25,063 bases of DNA from positions 1 through 25,063 of the forward strand of contig JAVBNA010000025.1 of the NCBI GenBank assembly GCA_031551875.1, given 5' to 3'. Source of the DNA: JAVBNA01 sp031551875. Its GTDB lineage: Bacteria > Bacillota > Clostridia > Oscillospirales > Acutalibacteraceae. The notes below the pieces were generated by a model. The model did not search any database. It was not told the origin of the DNA and worked only from the letters and a program-made list of their open reading frames with translations. The translations under genes and the position numbers were made by a program. Positions 14,989 through 22,741 of the stretch are shown here, piece after piece. The first letter of the stretch is position 1. The number at the start of each line of letters is the position of its first letter.

Positions 14989-15684
14989 ATGATTGAATTT
15001 CGAAATGTATGCAAAACCTATGACAACGGGACAAAGGCGCTCAAGGACGTCAGCCTGAAGATCAACAAGGGCGAATTTGTCTTTATTGTCGGCTCCTCCG
15101 GTTCGGGCAAGAGCACCTTTCTCAAGCTGATCATGCACGAGGAAGTGCCCAATTCGGGCGAGATTGTCGTCAACGGGCGCAAGCTCTCCTCGGTGCGTCA
15201 TAAGGATATTCCCTTTCTCCGGCGCACAATGGGTATCGTCTTTCAGGATTTTCGCCTGATCGACAAGATGAATGTCTATGACAACGTCGCGTTCGCCATG
15301 CGGGTCATCGGCGCTTCGGCGCGGGAGGTTCGGCGGCGCGTCCCTTACATACTCGGACTTGTGGGGCTTCAGGAAAAAGCCCGCAACCTGCCCACCGAGC
15401 TCTCAGGCGGCGAACAGCAAAGGGTGGGACTGGCGCGCGCGCTGGTCAACAACCCGACCATGATCATCGCGGACGAGCCCACCGGCAACATTGACCCCGC
15501 CCTCTCCTTCGAGATCGTTGACCTGTTAAGCGAGATCAACCGGCGCGGGACAACCATCCTGATGGTCACCCACGAGCACACGCTGGTCAAGCGTTTTTCC
15601 CGGCGCGTGGTGGAGATCAAGGACGGCATTGTGGTGGGCGACACGGGCTCCCTTGTGGGACGGGGGGTGCAGTATGAGTTTTAG
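14989..15684 (+). CDS. ftsE: Cell-division ABC transporter ATP-binding protein FtsE
   Basis: A 231-residue ABC ATPase. Visible motifs: Walker A GSSGSGKST (35-43), Q-loop in FQDFRLIDKMNVYDNVAF, signature LSGGEQQRVGLARAL (from about 138), Walker B with D162-E163 (IIADEPTGNIDP), and the H-loop in MVTHEH. The FQDFRLI and Y-DNVAFA blocks are typical of FtsE. With FtsX it forms a membrane complex that does not transport a solute but converts ATP hydrolysis into a signal that activates peptidoglycan hydrolases outside. AAAGAGG at 14973-14979 precedes the ATG by nine bases. It overlaps ftsX by 11 bases, implying coupled expression. Confidence 0.97.
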   Translation: MIEFRNVCKTYDNGTKALKDVSLKINKGEFVFIVGSSGSGKSTFLKLIMHEEVPNSGEIVVNGRKLSSVRHKDIPFLRRTMGIVFQDFRLIDKMNVYDNVAFAMRVIGASAREVRRRVPYILGLVGLQEKARNLPTELSGGEQQRVGLARALVNNPTMIIADEPTGNIDPALSFEIVDLLSEINRRGTTILMVTHEHTLVKRFSRRVVEIKDGIVVGDTGSLVGRGVQYEF

Positions 15685-16585
15685 CAGTACGCGCTACCTC
15701 CTCAAGGAAGGCCTAAAAAATGTCTGGAGCAACCGCATGATGTCCTTTGCTTCGATCGGCGTGCTGGTTTCCTGCCTGCTGATCACCGGCGTGGCCTTTC
15801 TCTTCTCCCTCAACATAGACAACATGATGGGTTCTCTCGAGGGCAACACCGCCATCCGGGTCATTCTCGGAGACGAGGTGCAGGATCTTGAGGCGGTGTC
15901 CATCGGGCAGAAGCTCAAGGAAATCTCCAACATTGACGCCTGTACCTTTATCAGCAAGGAAGAGGCGTTTGAGCTGCTGAAAAAGACCGTCGGGGACGAC
16001 GCAGCCGCCTTTGAAGAGTTGGGCATCGAAAAGGATTTCCTCCCCTTCGCCTACACCATTACCTTGAACGATCTTTCCAAATATGATCAGACCATCGCCC
16101 AGGTCAAGGAACTTGACGGCGTGTTTAAGATTGACGACAAAACCGCCATTTCGGACAAGCTGACCCAAATTCGCCAGTTTGTCACCTCGGCGGGCTTCTG
16201 GATCGTGCTTTTGCTTTTGATCATTTCCATGTTTATCATTTCCAACACCATCCGGGTGACCATGTTCTCCCGGCGGCTGGAAATCAGCATTATGAAATCG
16301 GTCGGCGCGACCGACTGGTTCATACGCGTCCCCTTCATTGTGGAAGGCATCATTATCGGATTGGTCTCCGGGCTTGTCACGACGGGGCTTCTCTACTACA
16401 TTTACAACGCCGCCGTCAAGTCCATTCAGAAGGCCTTTTCATTTCCCGCCGTTTCATATACCGACATCCTGCCCATCCTGACCGCCGCATTTCTTTCCAT
16501 CGGCGCTGTTTTCGGCATTCTGGGCGGCGTCATATCGATCAGTCGTTACCTGAAAGGTGAAGGAGGAGATATTGTTGACTGGTAA
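15674..16585 (+). CDS. ftsX: Cell-division membrane protein FtsX
   Basis: A 303-residue permease-like protein with FtsX topology: a short cytoplasmic start (YLLKEGLKNVWSNRMMS), membrane segment 1 (about 25-48), a large extracellular domain (about 50-170), and three further membrane segments (about 174-194, 222-243 and 262-287) with the family block NTIRVTMFSRRLEISIMKSVGATDWFIRVPF. The extracellular loop is expected to bind the coiled-coil domain of the hydrolase encoded next, as shown for PcsB in streptococci. ATG 15674 is chosen over the upstream frame start at 15629 because of the G-rich AGGGGGG-like site just upstream and the conserved N-terminus. It overlaps ftsE by 11 bases and the next gene by 11 bases, a tightly coupled set. 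Confidence 0.96.
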   Translation: MSFSSTRYLLKEGLKNVWSNRMMSFASIGVLVSCLLITGVAFLFSLNIDNMMGSLEGNTAIRVILGDEVQDLEAVSIGQKLKEISNIDACTFISKEEAFELLKKTVGDDAAAFEELGIEKDFLPFAYTITLNDLSKYDQTIAQVKELDGVFKIDDKTAISDKLTQIRQFVTSAGFWIVLLLLIISMFIISNTIRVTMFSRRLEISIMKSVGATDWFIRVPFIVEGIIIGLVSGLVTTGLLYYIYNAAVKSIQKAFSFPAVSYTDILPILTAAFLSIGAVFGILGGVISISRYLKGEGGDIVDW

Positions 16586-17795
16586 AAAAGTAAAAGTGTT
16601 GCTTGCCATGCTGCTCTCTTTGGTTGTCATGGCGCAGATCGCGGCTCCCGTTACCGTGGACGCCGCCTCCAGCAAGGCTCAGATTGAAAAGAGGCTGTCC
16701 GATCTCAAAAAGAAGGAATCTGACCTCAAGAACAAAATCGCAAAGTCCAAGAACAAGATTGAGGAGCAGGAAGGTTATAAGGCCGATCTGGACGAGCAGA
16801 TCAAGGTGGTTCAGGATCAGGTGGATACCCTCAACGAGCAGATCGAAGTGCTCGACGCTGAGATCGTCGAAAAAAGCGGTGAAATCTCGGAACACGAGCA
16901 GAGCATCAACGAAAATGAGGAGCAGCTTAAAGAACGCCTGCGCGCCCTCTACATCGCCGGCGACACCTCCAACATCGCCATCCTGCTTGGTGCGGAGGAT
17001 TTGTCCGATATGTTCAATAAGGCCGATGTGATGCAGCGCGTGGCCGAGCACGACCGCAGCCTGATCAATGACCTCAAGGAAACCAAGGCGGCAATCGAAG
17101 GACAGCTCGCCACCATTCAGGAGGATCGCGACACGGTCGCGGCGGCACGCAAGGAAGTGTCCAAGAAGGAAAGTCAATTGTCCGAGCTGATTGCCGAAAG
17201 CAACCGGGTAATCCAAAATCTCGAGGCCGCCAAAGCCGCCAACGAAGAGGAACAGAAAAAAGTCCATGCGGACATGGAAGCGGCCGAAGACGAGATGGAC
17301 GCCTGGATGAAGGAATACTACCGCAAGCAAGAGGAAGAGCGCAAAAAGCAGCAGAACAATAATAAAGATAATAACAACAACAATAACAACACCAGCAACA
17401 GCCCCTATAAAAACGGCGACTTCAATTGGCCGGTACCAGGCTATTACAAGGTCTCCTCCGGCTTTAAATGGCGCTGGGGCCGCATGCACAACGGCATTGA
17501 CATTGCCGGCGGCGGCATCTACGGCGCAAATATCGTCGCGGCCGCAGACGGCAAGGTCGTCAAGGCCAGAACCTATGACAACGGCGGATACGGCCTGCAC
17601 CTGTACGTAGACCACGGCAACGGCTACATGACCATCTACGGCCATTGCAGCAAGCTTCTTGTCGGAAACGGCGAATATGTCAAAAAGGGACAGGTCATCG
17701 CCAAGGTGGGCAACTCCGGACGCTCCACCGGCCCGCATCTTCACTTTGAAATCCGTGTCAATGGTACGGCGAAAAATCCAATGAACTGGTTCTAG
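16575..17795 (+). CDS. PcsB-like coiled-coil peptidoglycan hydrolase (M23/LytM)
   Basis: A secreted protein of 406 residues. A signal peptide (KVKVLLAMLLSLVVMAQIAAPVTVDAAS, cleaved after about residue 30) is followed by a long charged coiled coil (about 35-255, with repeated Lys/Glu/Asp/Gln heptads), an Asn-rich linker (about 260-280), and a C-terminal M23 metallopeptidase domain. Zinc ligands are visible: H-x3-D in MHNGID, the later YGHCS histidine, and HLHF. This is the PcsB-type architecture in which the coiled coil docks on FtsX and controls the hydrolase. TTG 16575 is preferred because AGGAGG at 16561-16566 lies eight bases before it; TTG 16572 or GTG 16557 are alternatives, the last lying before that site. 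The gene overlaps the end of ftsX. The reaction is cleavage of peptide stems or cross-bridges in peptidoglycan. Confidence 0.92.
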   Translation: MTGKKVKVLLAMLLSLVVMAQIAAPVTVDAASSKAQIEKRLSDLKKKESDLKNKIAKSKNKIEEQEGYKADLDEQIKVVQDQVDTLNEQIEVLDAEIVEKSGEISEHEQSINENEEQLKERLRALYIAGDTSNIAILLGAEDLSDMFNKADVMQRVAEHDRSLINDLKETKAAIEGQLATIQEDRDTVAAARKEVSKKESQLSELIAESNRVIQNLEAAKAANEEEQKKVHADMEAAEDEMDAWMKEYYRKQEEERKKQQNNNKDNNNNNNNTSNSPYKNGDFNWPVPGYYKVSSGFKWRWGRMHNGIDIAGGGIYGANIVAAADGKVVKARTYDNGGYGLHLYVDHGNGYMTIYGHCSKLLVGNGEYVKKGQVIAKVGNSGRSTGPHLHFEIRVNGTAKNPMNWF

Positions 17796-17835
17796 CTCGT
17801 ACATAATTCCCCGCATAATATTGCACAATACATAC

Positions 17836-17857
17836 GGGCGACCCTCCGTGGTCGCCC
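17836..17857 (+). other. Stem-loop between the M23 and S41 genes
   Basis: GGGCGACC (17836-17843) and GGTCGCCC (17850-17857) form a perfect 8-bp GC-rich stem with a six-base loop. It is followed by only a broken U-rich stretch, so full termination is unlikely. It could tune downstream expression or mark an RNA-processing site. It ends 14 bases before the GGGAG ribosome binding site of the next gene. Confidence 0.6.
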
Positions 17858-17884
17858 ATACTTGTTTGAATGGGAGTTTCTCGC

Positions 17885-19339
17885 ATGAACAAAAAAATTT
17901 CACTCGGCGCGACAATCGCTTTGATGGCCATTGTCGCGACCATCACCCTGTCGATCACCTATGTACTGGCCATGAAGGCCTTCAACGACAGGGTTCACAG
18001 TGTCTATGAACGGCAGAGCATGTACCAAAAGCTCTCCGAGGTTGACCAGAAGATCCGTCAGAATTTCATCGGCACCATCGACGAGAAAACGCTTAATGAC
18101 GCGCTGGCGGAGGGCTTTATCCGAGGTTCGGGCGACCGGTACGGCTCCTATCTTTCCGCCGAGCAGTACAAGGCCACCCTGTCCGACCTGGAGGGCCGCA
18201 CGATCGGCATCGGCGCTACCATCCGGCAAAATGAGGACGGCGGGGTCATGATCATTGGCGTGGCGCCCGGCTCCCCAGCTGCCGCTGCGGGCGTACTAAC
18301 GGGCGACCTGATCTCCTCAATCGACAAAAAACCGATTGATCAAATCAGCTTTGATGAAATTGCTCAGTTGATGCAGGGGGACGCGGGTTCTAAAATTTCC
18401 CTCGCGGTCAAGCGCGGCGACGTAGATAAAACCTTTGACATCACACGCAAGGAATATGAGATTGTTTCGGTGGAGTCGAGGGTGGTCAAGCAAAATGTGG
18501 GCTATATGAAAATCTCCGAGTTCAATGACAACACCGAGGCCCAGTTCTCCGCCGCCCTGCGCGACCTGCAAAACAAGGATGTGGTCGGGCTGGTGTTTGA
18601 TCTGCGCGACAACCCCGGCGGCACGCTGGACGCTGTCGCCAACATACTCGACACACTGCTCCCGGCGGGCAACATTGTGTCGGCCACCGACAAGGACGGC
18701 CAAACTGCAGTCCTGTACACCTCCGATGCCCGTGCGGTCAAGCTTCCCATGAGCGTGATCATCAATGGTGACACCGCCAGCGCTGCCGAACTGTTTGCGT
18801 CCGCGCTGCACGATTACCACATGGCCACACTGATTGGCACAACCTCCCACGGCAAGGGAACCATGCAGAAGATGTTTCCGCTGACCGACGGCTCCGTGCT
18901 CAACATCACGGTCGCCAAGTTTAACCCCCCTCTGAGTGAAAACTTTGACGGCGTGGGTTTAACCCCTGACATCCAGGAGCAGCTTACCGAAGAGGAAATC
19001 TACGATTTCTATAAGCTGACCGAGGATACCGACCGACAGATTCTCGCCGCGATCAATGCCCTGACATTGACCGGCGCTGACCCCGAGGCGATCGGCAACC
19101 CGCAGAGCCAGGAGGATGAACCTGTTGCCAGCGGGGACGACCTCCCCGACGATGACGCCGCCACCTCGACGGCCGAACCCTCAAACGAGACAACGAACGA
19201 TGCCTCGTCCGCGGCGTCCGGCTCCTCCGCCGGCGGTTCGTCGAGCGCTTCCTCCGCCGCAACCTCCTCGGGCGGCGCCTCTTCCCTGACGGACGCACAT
19301 GCCTTTTCCTTCGAAGGACGAAGAATTTTATTTGTGTAA
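17885..19339 (+). CDS. S41 C-terminal processing peptidase (CtpA/CtpB-like)
   Basis: A 484-residue membrane-anchored serine protease. It has an N-terminal membrane segment (about 5-28), a PDZ domain (about 100-185, GIGATIR...GVAPGSPAAAAGVLTGDLISSID), and the S41 catalytic domain. The catalytic triad can be placed by alignment: Ser299 in GDTASAAE, Lys324 in SHGKGT (25 residues later) and Gln328, matching the Prc/CtpB spacing. The usual SASAS signature is altered to TASAA, but the catalytic serine is kept. A low-complexity acidic then Ser/Ala/Gly tail occupies about the last 80 residues. The start is ATG 17885, with GGGAG at 17872-17876; ATG 17870 is in frame but has no binding site. Such proteases trim or degrade periplasmic/extracellular proteins, including peptidoglycan hydrolases, so control of the neighbouring M23 enzyme is plausible. 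Confidence 0.94.
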   Translation: MNKKISLGATIALMAIVATITLSITYVLAMKAFNDRVHSVYERQSMYQKLSEVDQKIRQNFIGTIDEKTLNDALAEGFIRGSGDRYGSYLSAEQYKATLSDLEGRTIGIGATIRQNEDGGVMIIGVAPGSPAAAAGVLTGDLISSIDKKPIDQISFDEIAQLMQGDAGSKISLAVKRGDVDKTFDITRKEYEIVSVESRVVKQNVGYMKISEFNDNTEAQFSAALRDLQNKDVVGLVFDLRDNPGGTLDAVANILDTLLPAGNIVSATDKDGQTAVLYTSDARAVKLPMSVIINGDTASAAELFASALHDYHMATLIGTTSHGKGTMQKMFPLTDGSVLNITVAKFNPPLSENFDGVGLTPDIQEQLTEEEIYDFYKLTEDTDRQILAAINALTLTGADPEAIGNPQSQEDEPVASGDDLPDDDAATSTAEPSNETTNDASSAASGSSAGGSSSASSAATSSGGASSLTDAHAFSFEGRRILFV

Positions 19340-19341
19340 TT

Positions 19342-19386
19342 AAAAACCTGTCGCAAACGCTTAAATTGCTTTTACGGCAGGTTTTT
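19342..19386 (+). terminator. Rho-independent terminator of the ftsEX-ctpA unit
   Basis: AAAAACCTGTCG (19342-19353) pairs with CGGCAGGTTTTT (19375-19386) with one G-T wobble; the T-run closes the stem. The loop is large (21 bases). It begins two bases after the stop codon. Confidence 0.82.
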
Positions 19387-19394
19387 GTTATAAT
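19366..19394 (+). promoter_or_regulatory. Probable promoter of the hybrid kinase gene, nested in the terminator
   Basis: A perfect TATAAT at 19389-19394 lies 17 bases after TTGCTT at 19366-19371, a weak -35 located in the terminator loop. This predicts a start near 19401 and a leader of about 70 bases. The -35 match is only TTG. Confidence 0.55.
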
Positions 19395-19471
19395 CAGAAC
19401 AACAGTTTCATTTTGCAATATTTATATTCTATTTAGGAAGAAATCTGGCTCTTAGGGACAGGTGATGATGT

Positions 19472-21712
19472 ATGGAACTCAGCATGGTTTATTTTATGAT
19501 CTCGCTATTTGCTTCTCTAACTCTCCTTTTTATCGTGGGGAAGGTCTGGTTTGCCAGCACAAGAAGCCGATACCTCACGATCTTTTTGATGATGGGGGGC
19601 ATGGCCTCATTATGGACGCTTTTAAACGGGATTTCCTGTATTGTCACGCCGCACACGGTCATGCTGCTTCAGCCCATGTGGATGATTTTTGTATGCTGTC
19701 TGCCCTTCCTGATGCTCATGTACATCCTACATTTCGTCAACGCCCGGGCGGCCGACAGCAAGCTTCTGACGTGGTTCTTTATTTTTCTCATGCTCACGGA
19801 CATTGCCCTGCTGCTTACGAACCCCTTGCACAAGCTGTACTATACTTCCTATACCCCCAAGGGTCACGGTGTGTACGGCCCGTTTTTCTGGATTCACTCC
19901 TACATTTCCTACGCGGTTCTGGGTGCGGCATTTGTCATGCTCATCATCCATGTGATTAAAAACGTCCGTAAATACCCCCATCTCATTTTTGTGGCGCTTG
20001 GCTCCGCCTGCCCGTTTATCGTCAATTTGCTGTACGTGTTCCAGGTCGGCTTCCTTGAGTTTGACCTGACCGCGCTTGGCTTTGTCGTCATGTTTTCGGT
20101 ATACGGTGTATTCTCGATCCGGTTTCGCTTATTCAACCTGAAAAGTGCCGCGTTTGCCAACATCTTTGACACCCTCTCCGAGTGCTTCCTAGTGGTCGAC
20201 AACGTCGGACAGGCTGAGGTTGCCAACCCGGAGTTCCTAAAAGCTTTCCCGTCGCTCGATCTGGAACGGAAACCCGCCTCCATCCGGGAAATCGCAGACT
20301 ATATGCGCTCTGCGGCGGTCCATTACCGGCCGGACGACGTCTTTGAGAGGATCGCGTCCCCCACCGATGACCTCGGCGACAGTGAATGTTCGATTCGATA
20401 TGAGGACGGACAGGTGCGCGATTTTGCCCTTGTCAAGGATTTCATCATCCGCCGGGGACAATCCGCTGGTTTCGTTCTCACGCTCACCGACATCAGCAGC
20501 TACCGAAAGATGATCGGCGAAATCAATCAGCAGAATGCGGCGCTGATTAAGCTCAAGGACGACGCGGAAGCGGCCTCCCGGGCCAAGACAGACTTTCTCG
20601 CGAATATGAGCCACGAGATCCGCACCCCGATGAACGCCATCATCGGGATGACCGCAATCGCGAGAAACTCCTCCAACCTGGAACAGATCTACGGTTTTCT
20701 CGACAAACTGGACAACGCCTCCCACCAGCTTCTGAGCATCATCAACGATGTCCTCGACATGTCCAAAATTGAGGCCAATAAGCTGGAGCTGTATAAGGAG
20801 GATTTCAATTTTGCAGACATGCTGGAAAGCTGTAAGGATATTTTCATCGACCGAGCCAAGGAAAAGCAGCAGCGGCTCAGCTTTGAGGTCGACGAATCTA
20901 CACCCCTCAATCTGCACGGAGACAAGCTGCGTCTGTCCCAGGTCATTTTGAACATCCTGTCCAATGCCGTGAAATTCACGCCGGAGAAGGGCGAAATTCA
21001 TTTGACTGTGCGGCCGGTTTCCGTGACAGATACCGAAGCAAAAATCCGGGTTTCCGTCTCAGATAGCGGCATCGGCATGACCGAGGAACAGCTTTCCCGG
21101 CTGTTCACCGCCTTTGAGCAGGCTGACGGAAGCATTTCCCGCAGCTTTGGAGGAACAGGGCTGGGTTTGGCCATTTCCAAAAGCATCGTCGGTTTGATGG
21201 GCGGGGACATCTGGGCGGAGAGTATTTCGGGCAGAGGCAGCATATTTAACTTTGATTTTGTTGCAGAGATTACTAAAAATCTAATTTTATCTGAGACGAC
21301 GACAGAAAAAGAGCAGTACAATTTCACAGGATGCACGTTCCTTCTGGCGGAGGACGTGGAGATCAATCGGGAGATTATTCTGACACTGATGGAGGGCAAC
21401 GGCGCGGTGGTTGAGTGCGCGGCCAACGGGCAGGAGGCGTATGACATGTTTGCAGCCTCCCCAGAAAAGTACGACGTGATTTATATGGATCTCCAGATGC
21501 CGCAGCTCGACGGATACAGCGCAACCAGGATGATCCGGGTGCTGGATGCTCCGAACGCGAAACGCATCCCCATCATTGCCATGACGGCCAATGCCTTTGC
21601 CGAGGACATCAAAAAATGCCTTGAGGCGGGGATGGACGATCATATTTCCAAGCCGATCGACATTGACACGCTTTTCAAAAAGACCGCCGTACATCTGAAA
21701 AAGAGGGCCTGA
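19472..21712 (+). CDS. 7TM hybrid sensor histidine kinase with receiver domain
   Basis: A 746-residue membrane sensor kinase. The first 220 residues hold about seven membrane segments resembling the HisKA_7TM sensor type. A PAS-like region follows (about 225-350, FANIFDTLSECFLVVDN...GFVLTLTDIS), a short coiled coil, the HisKA domain with phospho-acceptor H381 (FLANMSHEIRTPMNAIIGM), an HATPase domain with N box (NILSNAVKFTP), G1 (DSGIGM), F box and G2 (GGTGLGLAIS), and a C-terminal receiver domain with the phospho-acceptor D673 (YMDLQMPQLDGY), the conserved Thr in IAMTAN and Lys in ISKPID. All catalytic residues are kept. There is no output domain and no response regulator or Hpt protein nearby, so the partner is elsewhere. 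The start has AGGTGATG just upstream; spacing is ambiguous. Confidence 0.93.
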   Translation: MELSMVYFMISLFASLTLLFIVGKVWFASTRSRYLTIFLMMGGMASLWTLLNGISCIVTPHTVMLLQPMWMIFVCCLPFLMLMYILHFVNARAADSKLLTWFFIFLMLTDIALLLTNPLHKLYYTSYTPKGHGVYGPFFWIHSYISYAVLGAAFVMLIIHVIKNVRKYPHLIFVALGSACPFIVNLLYVFQVGFLEFDLTALGFVVMFSVYGVFSIRFRLFNLKSAAFANIFDTLSECFLVVDNVGQAEVANPEFLKAFPSLDLERKPASIREIADYMRSAAVHYRPDDVFERIASPTDDLGDSECSIRYEDGQVRDFALVKDFIIRRGQSAGFVLTLTDISSYRKMIGEINQQNAALIKLKDDAEAASRAKTDFLANMSHEIRTPMNAIIGMTAIARNSSNLEQIYGFLDKLDNASHQLLSIINDVLDMSKIEANKLELYKEDFNFADMLESCKDIFIDRAKEKQQRLSFEVDESTPLNLHGDKLRLSQVILNILSNAVKFTPEKGEIHLTVRPVSVTDTEAKIRVSVSDSGIGMTEEQLSRLFTAFEQADGSISRSFGGTGLGLAISKSIVGLMGGDIWAESISGRGSIFNFDFVAEITKNLILSETTTEKEQYNFTGCTFLLAEDVEINREIILTLMEGNGAVVECAANGQEAYDMFAASPEKYDVIYMDLQMPQLDGYSATRMIRVLDAPNAKRIPIIAMTANAFAEDIKKCLEAGMDDHISKPIDIDTLFKKTAVHLKKRA

Positions 21713-21713
21713 C

Positions 21714-22299
21714 ATGAAAATTTTGCTGCGGCTGTAAAAACTGTTTTTTCAAGGGGGAGGACAAATGTCCCCATGCGGCGTATACGATGCCGATCTGGAA
21801 CGCGTTGATGGCGTCCGATTTGCTCGTATTTGTCTATCCGGTGTATGCTCTCCGCGCGCCGGCCGCGATTAAATCGCTCCTTGATCACTTTTGTGTCCAT
21901 TGGATCGTACACCGTCCAAAAAAGGAGATGTTTCTAAAGCGCGCCGCCATCCTGACCAATTCGATCGGTGCCCCCAACGGCGCGGCACAGAAGGACGTCG
22001 CCACCTCCCTTTCATGGATGGGCGTATCGGACATCCGGAAGCTGGGCTTTTGTCTGATGGAGGGTGTTCTCTGGGAGGAGCTTTCTCCCGAGCGCCGGGA
22101 GAAAATGAAACGCCGCACCGAGCGTTTCGCGCGGGGATGCGCAAAAAGACTCAAAAAGAGCTGGAGCCTGAAAATCAAAGCTTTTTTTGCCATGAGCCGG
22201 AGGATGCTTCAGAGCGGGTACAGAAAAGATCTGGCCGGGGGAAAAACACCCTTCCTCGACAATCAGTATTGGGCCGCAGAGGGCTGGATCAAAGACTAA
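21714..22299 (+). pseudogene. Flavodoxin-family NAD(P)H-dependent oxidoreductase gene, broken near its 5' end
   Basis: The region from 21787 reads as the C-terminal two thirds of a flavodoxin-like FMN reductase: ALMASDLLVFVYPVYALRAPAAIKSLLDHF (the usual 'VPVYW...LKAFLDR' block) to the end DNQYWAAEGWIKD. Read back in the same frame, 21724-21776 encodes the family's cysteine motif, CCGCKNCFF...KCPH, but no start codon precedes it. At 21714 is ATG-AAA-ATT-TTG, the typical MKIL opening of this family, with AGAGGG upstream, but that frame stops at 21735-21737. The expected 50 or so residues with the phosphate-binding loop are absent. The simplest reading is an internal out-of-frame deletion joining MKIL to the cysteine motif. 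A 170-residue product from ATG 21787 is possible but would have no ribosome binding site and no FMN-phosphate loop. Confidence 0.8.
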
Positions 22300-22318
22300 T
22301 TTTTACAAAATTTAATCA

Positions 22319-22370
22319 TTGACAAAATCAGACTATTGTGATAGTGTATGAATGTACTATCATAATAGTC
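22319..22370 (+). promoter_or_regulatory. Promoter and double palindromic BlaI-type operator
   Basis: TTGACA at 22319-22324 is the likely -35; the best-spaced -10 (TAGTGT, 22342-22347) is poor and lies in the operator. Two 14-bp sites, ACTATTGTGATAGT (22332-22345) and ACTATCATAATAGT (22356-22369), each have the dyad ACTAT-N4-ATAGT. Their centres are 24 bases apart, and together they make a 15-bp inverted repeat with one mismatch (22331-22345 and 22356-22370). BlaI/MecI dimers typically bind such paired dyads over the promoter. Confidence 0.87.
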
Positions 22371-22382
22371 TGAGGTGTTTTT

Positions 22383-22739
22383 ATGGAGAAAAAATTGTAT
22401 GATTCGGAGCTTAAAATCATGGAGATCATTTGGGAGAACGAACCGGTCTCCGCCAAGGAGGTCAGCCTGATTGCGGGCAAAACCATTGGCTGGAACAAGA
22501 ACACGACCTATACCGTGATTAAAAAGCTAATCGAAAAGCAGGCGGTCGCACGCGGCGAGCCGGGTTTTATCTGTACGTCGCTCATTCGGAAGGAGGCGGT
22601 ACAGCGTTCGGAAACCAAAAGCCTGATCGACAAGCTCTTCGGCGGCTCAAAAAAGGCCTTTTTCGCCGCCTTTGCGGAGGAAAGCCTTTCGGAGGACGAG
22701 GCCGCCGCGCTTCGGGCGCTTTTGGAAAAGAGGAGGTGA
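22383..22739 (+). CDS. BlaI/MecI/CopY-family repressor
   Basis: A 118-residue winged-helix repressor. The N-terminal part (about 1-70) holds the family signature ELKIMEIIWENEPVSAKEV and NKNTTYTVIKKLIEKQAV, with the recognition helix around 38-52; the C-terminal part (about 75-115) is the helical dimerisation region. It should bind the two dyads just upstream as dimers and repress this operon. In the known BlaI/MecI systems the partner M56 protease triggers cleavage of the repressor in the dimerisation region. ATG 22383 has GAGGTG about six bases upstream. The stop lies two bases before the ATG of the M56 gene, so the two are translationally coupled. The inducing signal is unknown. Confidence 0.93.
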   Translation: MEKKLYDSELKIMEIIWENEPVSAKEVSLIAGKTIGWNKNTTYTVIKKLIEKQAVARGEPGFICTSLIRKEAVQRSETKSLIDKLFGGSKKAFFAAFAEESLSEDEAAALRALLEKRR

Positions 22740-22741
22740 CC

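Noticed and set aside
17344..17405. AAC/AAT run considered as a CRISPR or satellite repeat
   Set aside because: It is a coding low-complexity linker in frame within the hydrolase gene, with no spacer structure.
16539..17915. A 458-residue minus-strand open frame opposite the M23 gene
   Set aside because: Its hydrophobic and Val/Leu-rich runs are the antisense of the charged coiled coil and Asn linker; no motif or proper start supports it.
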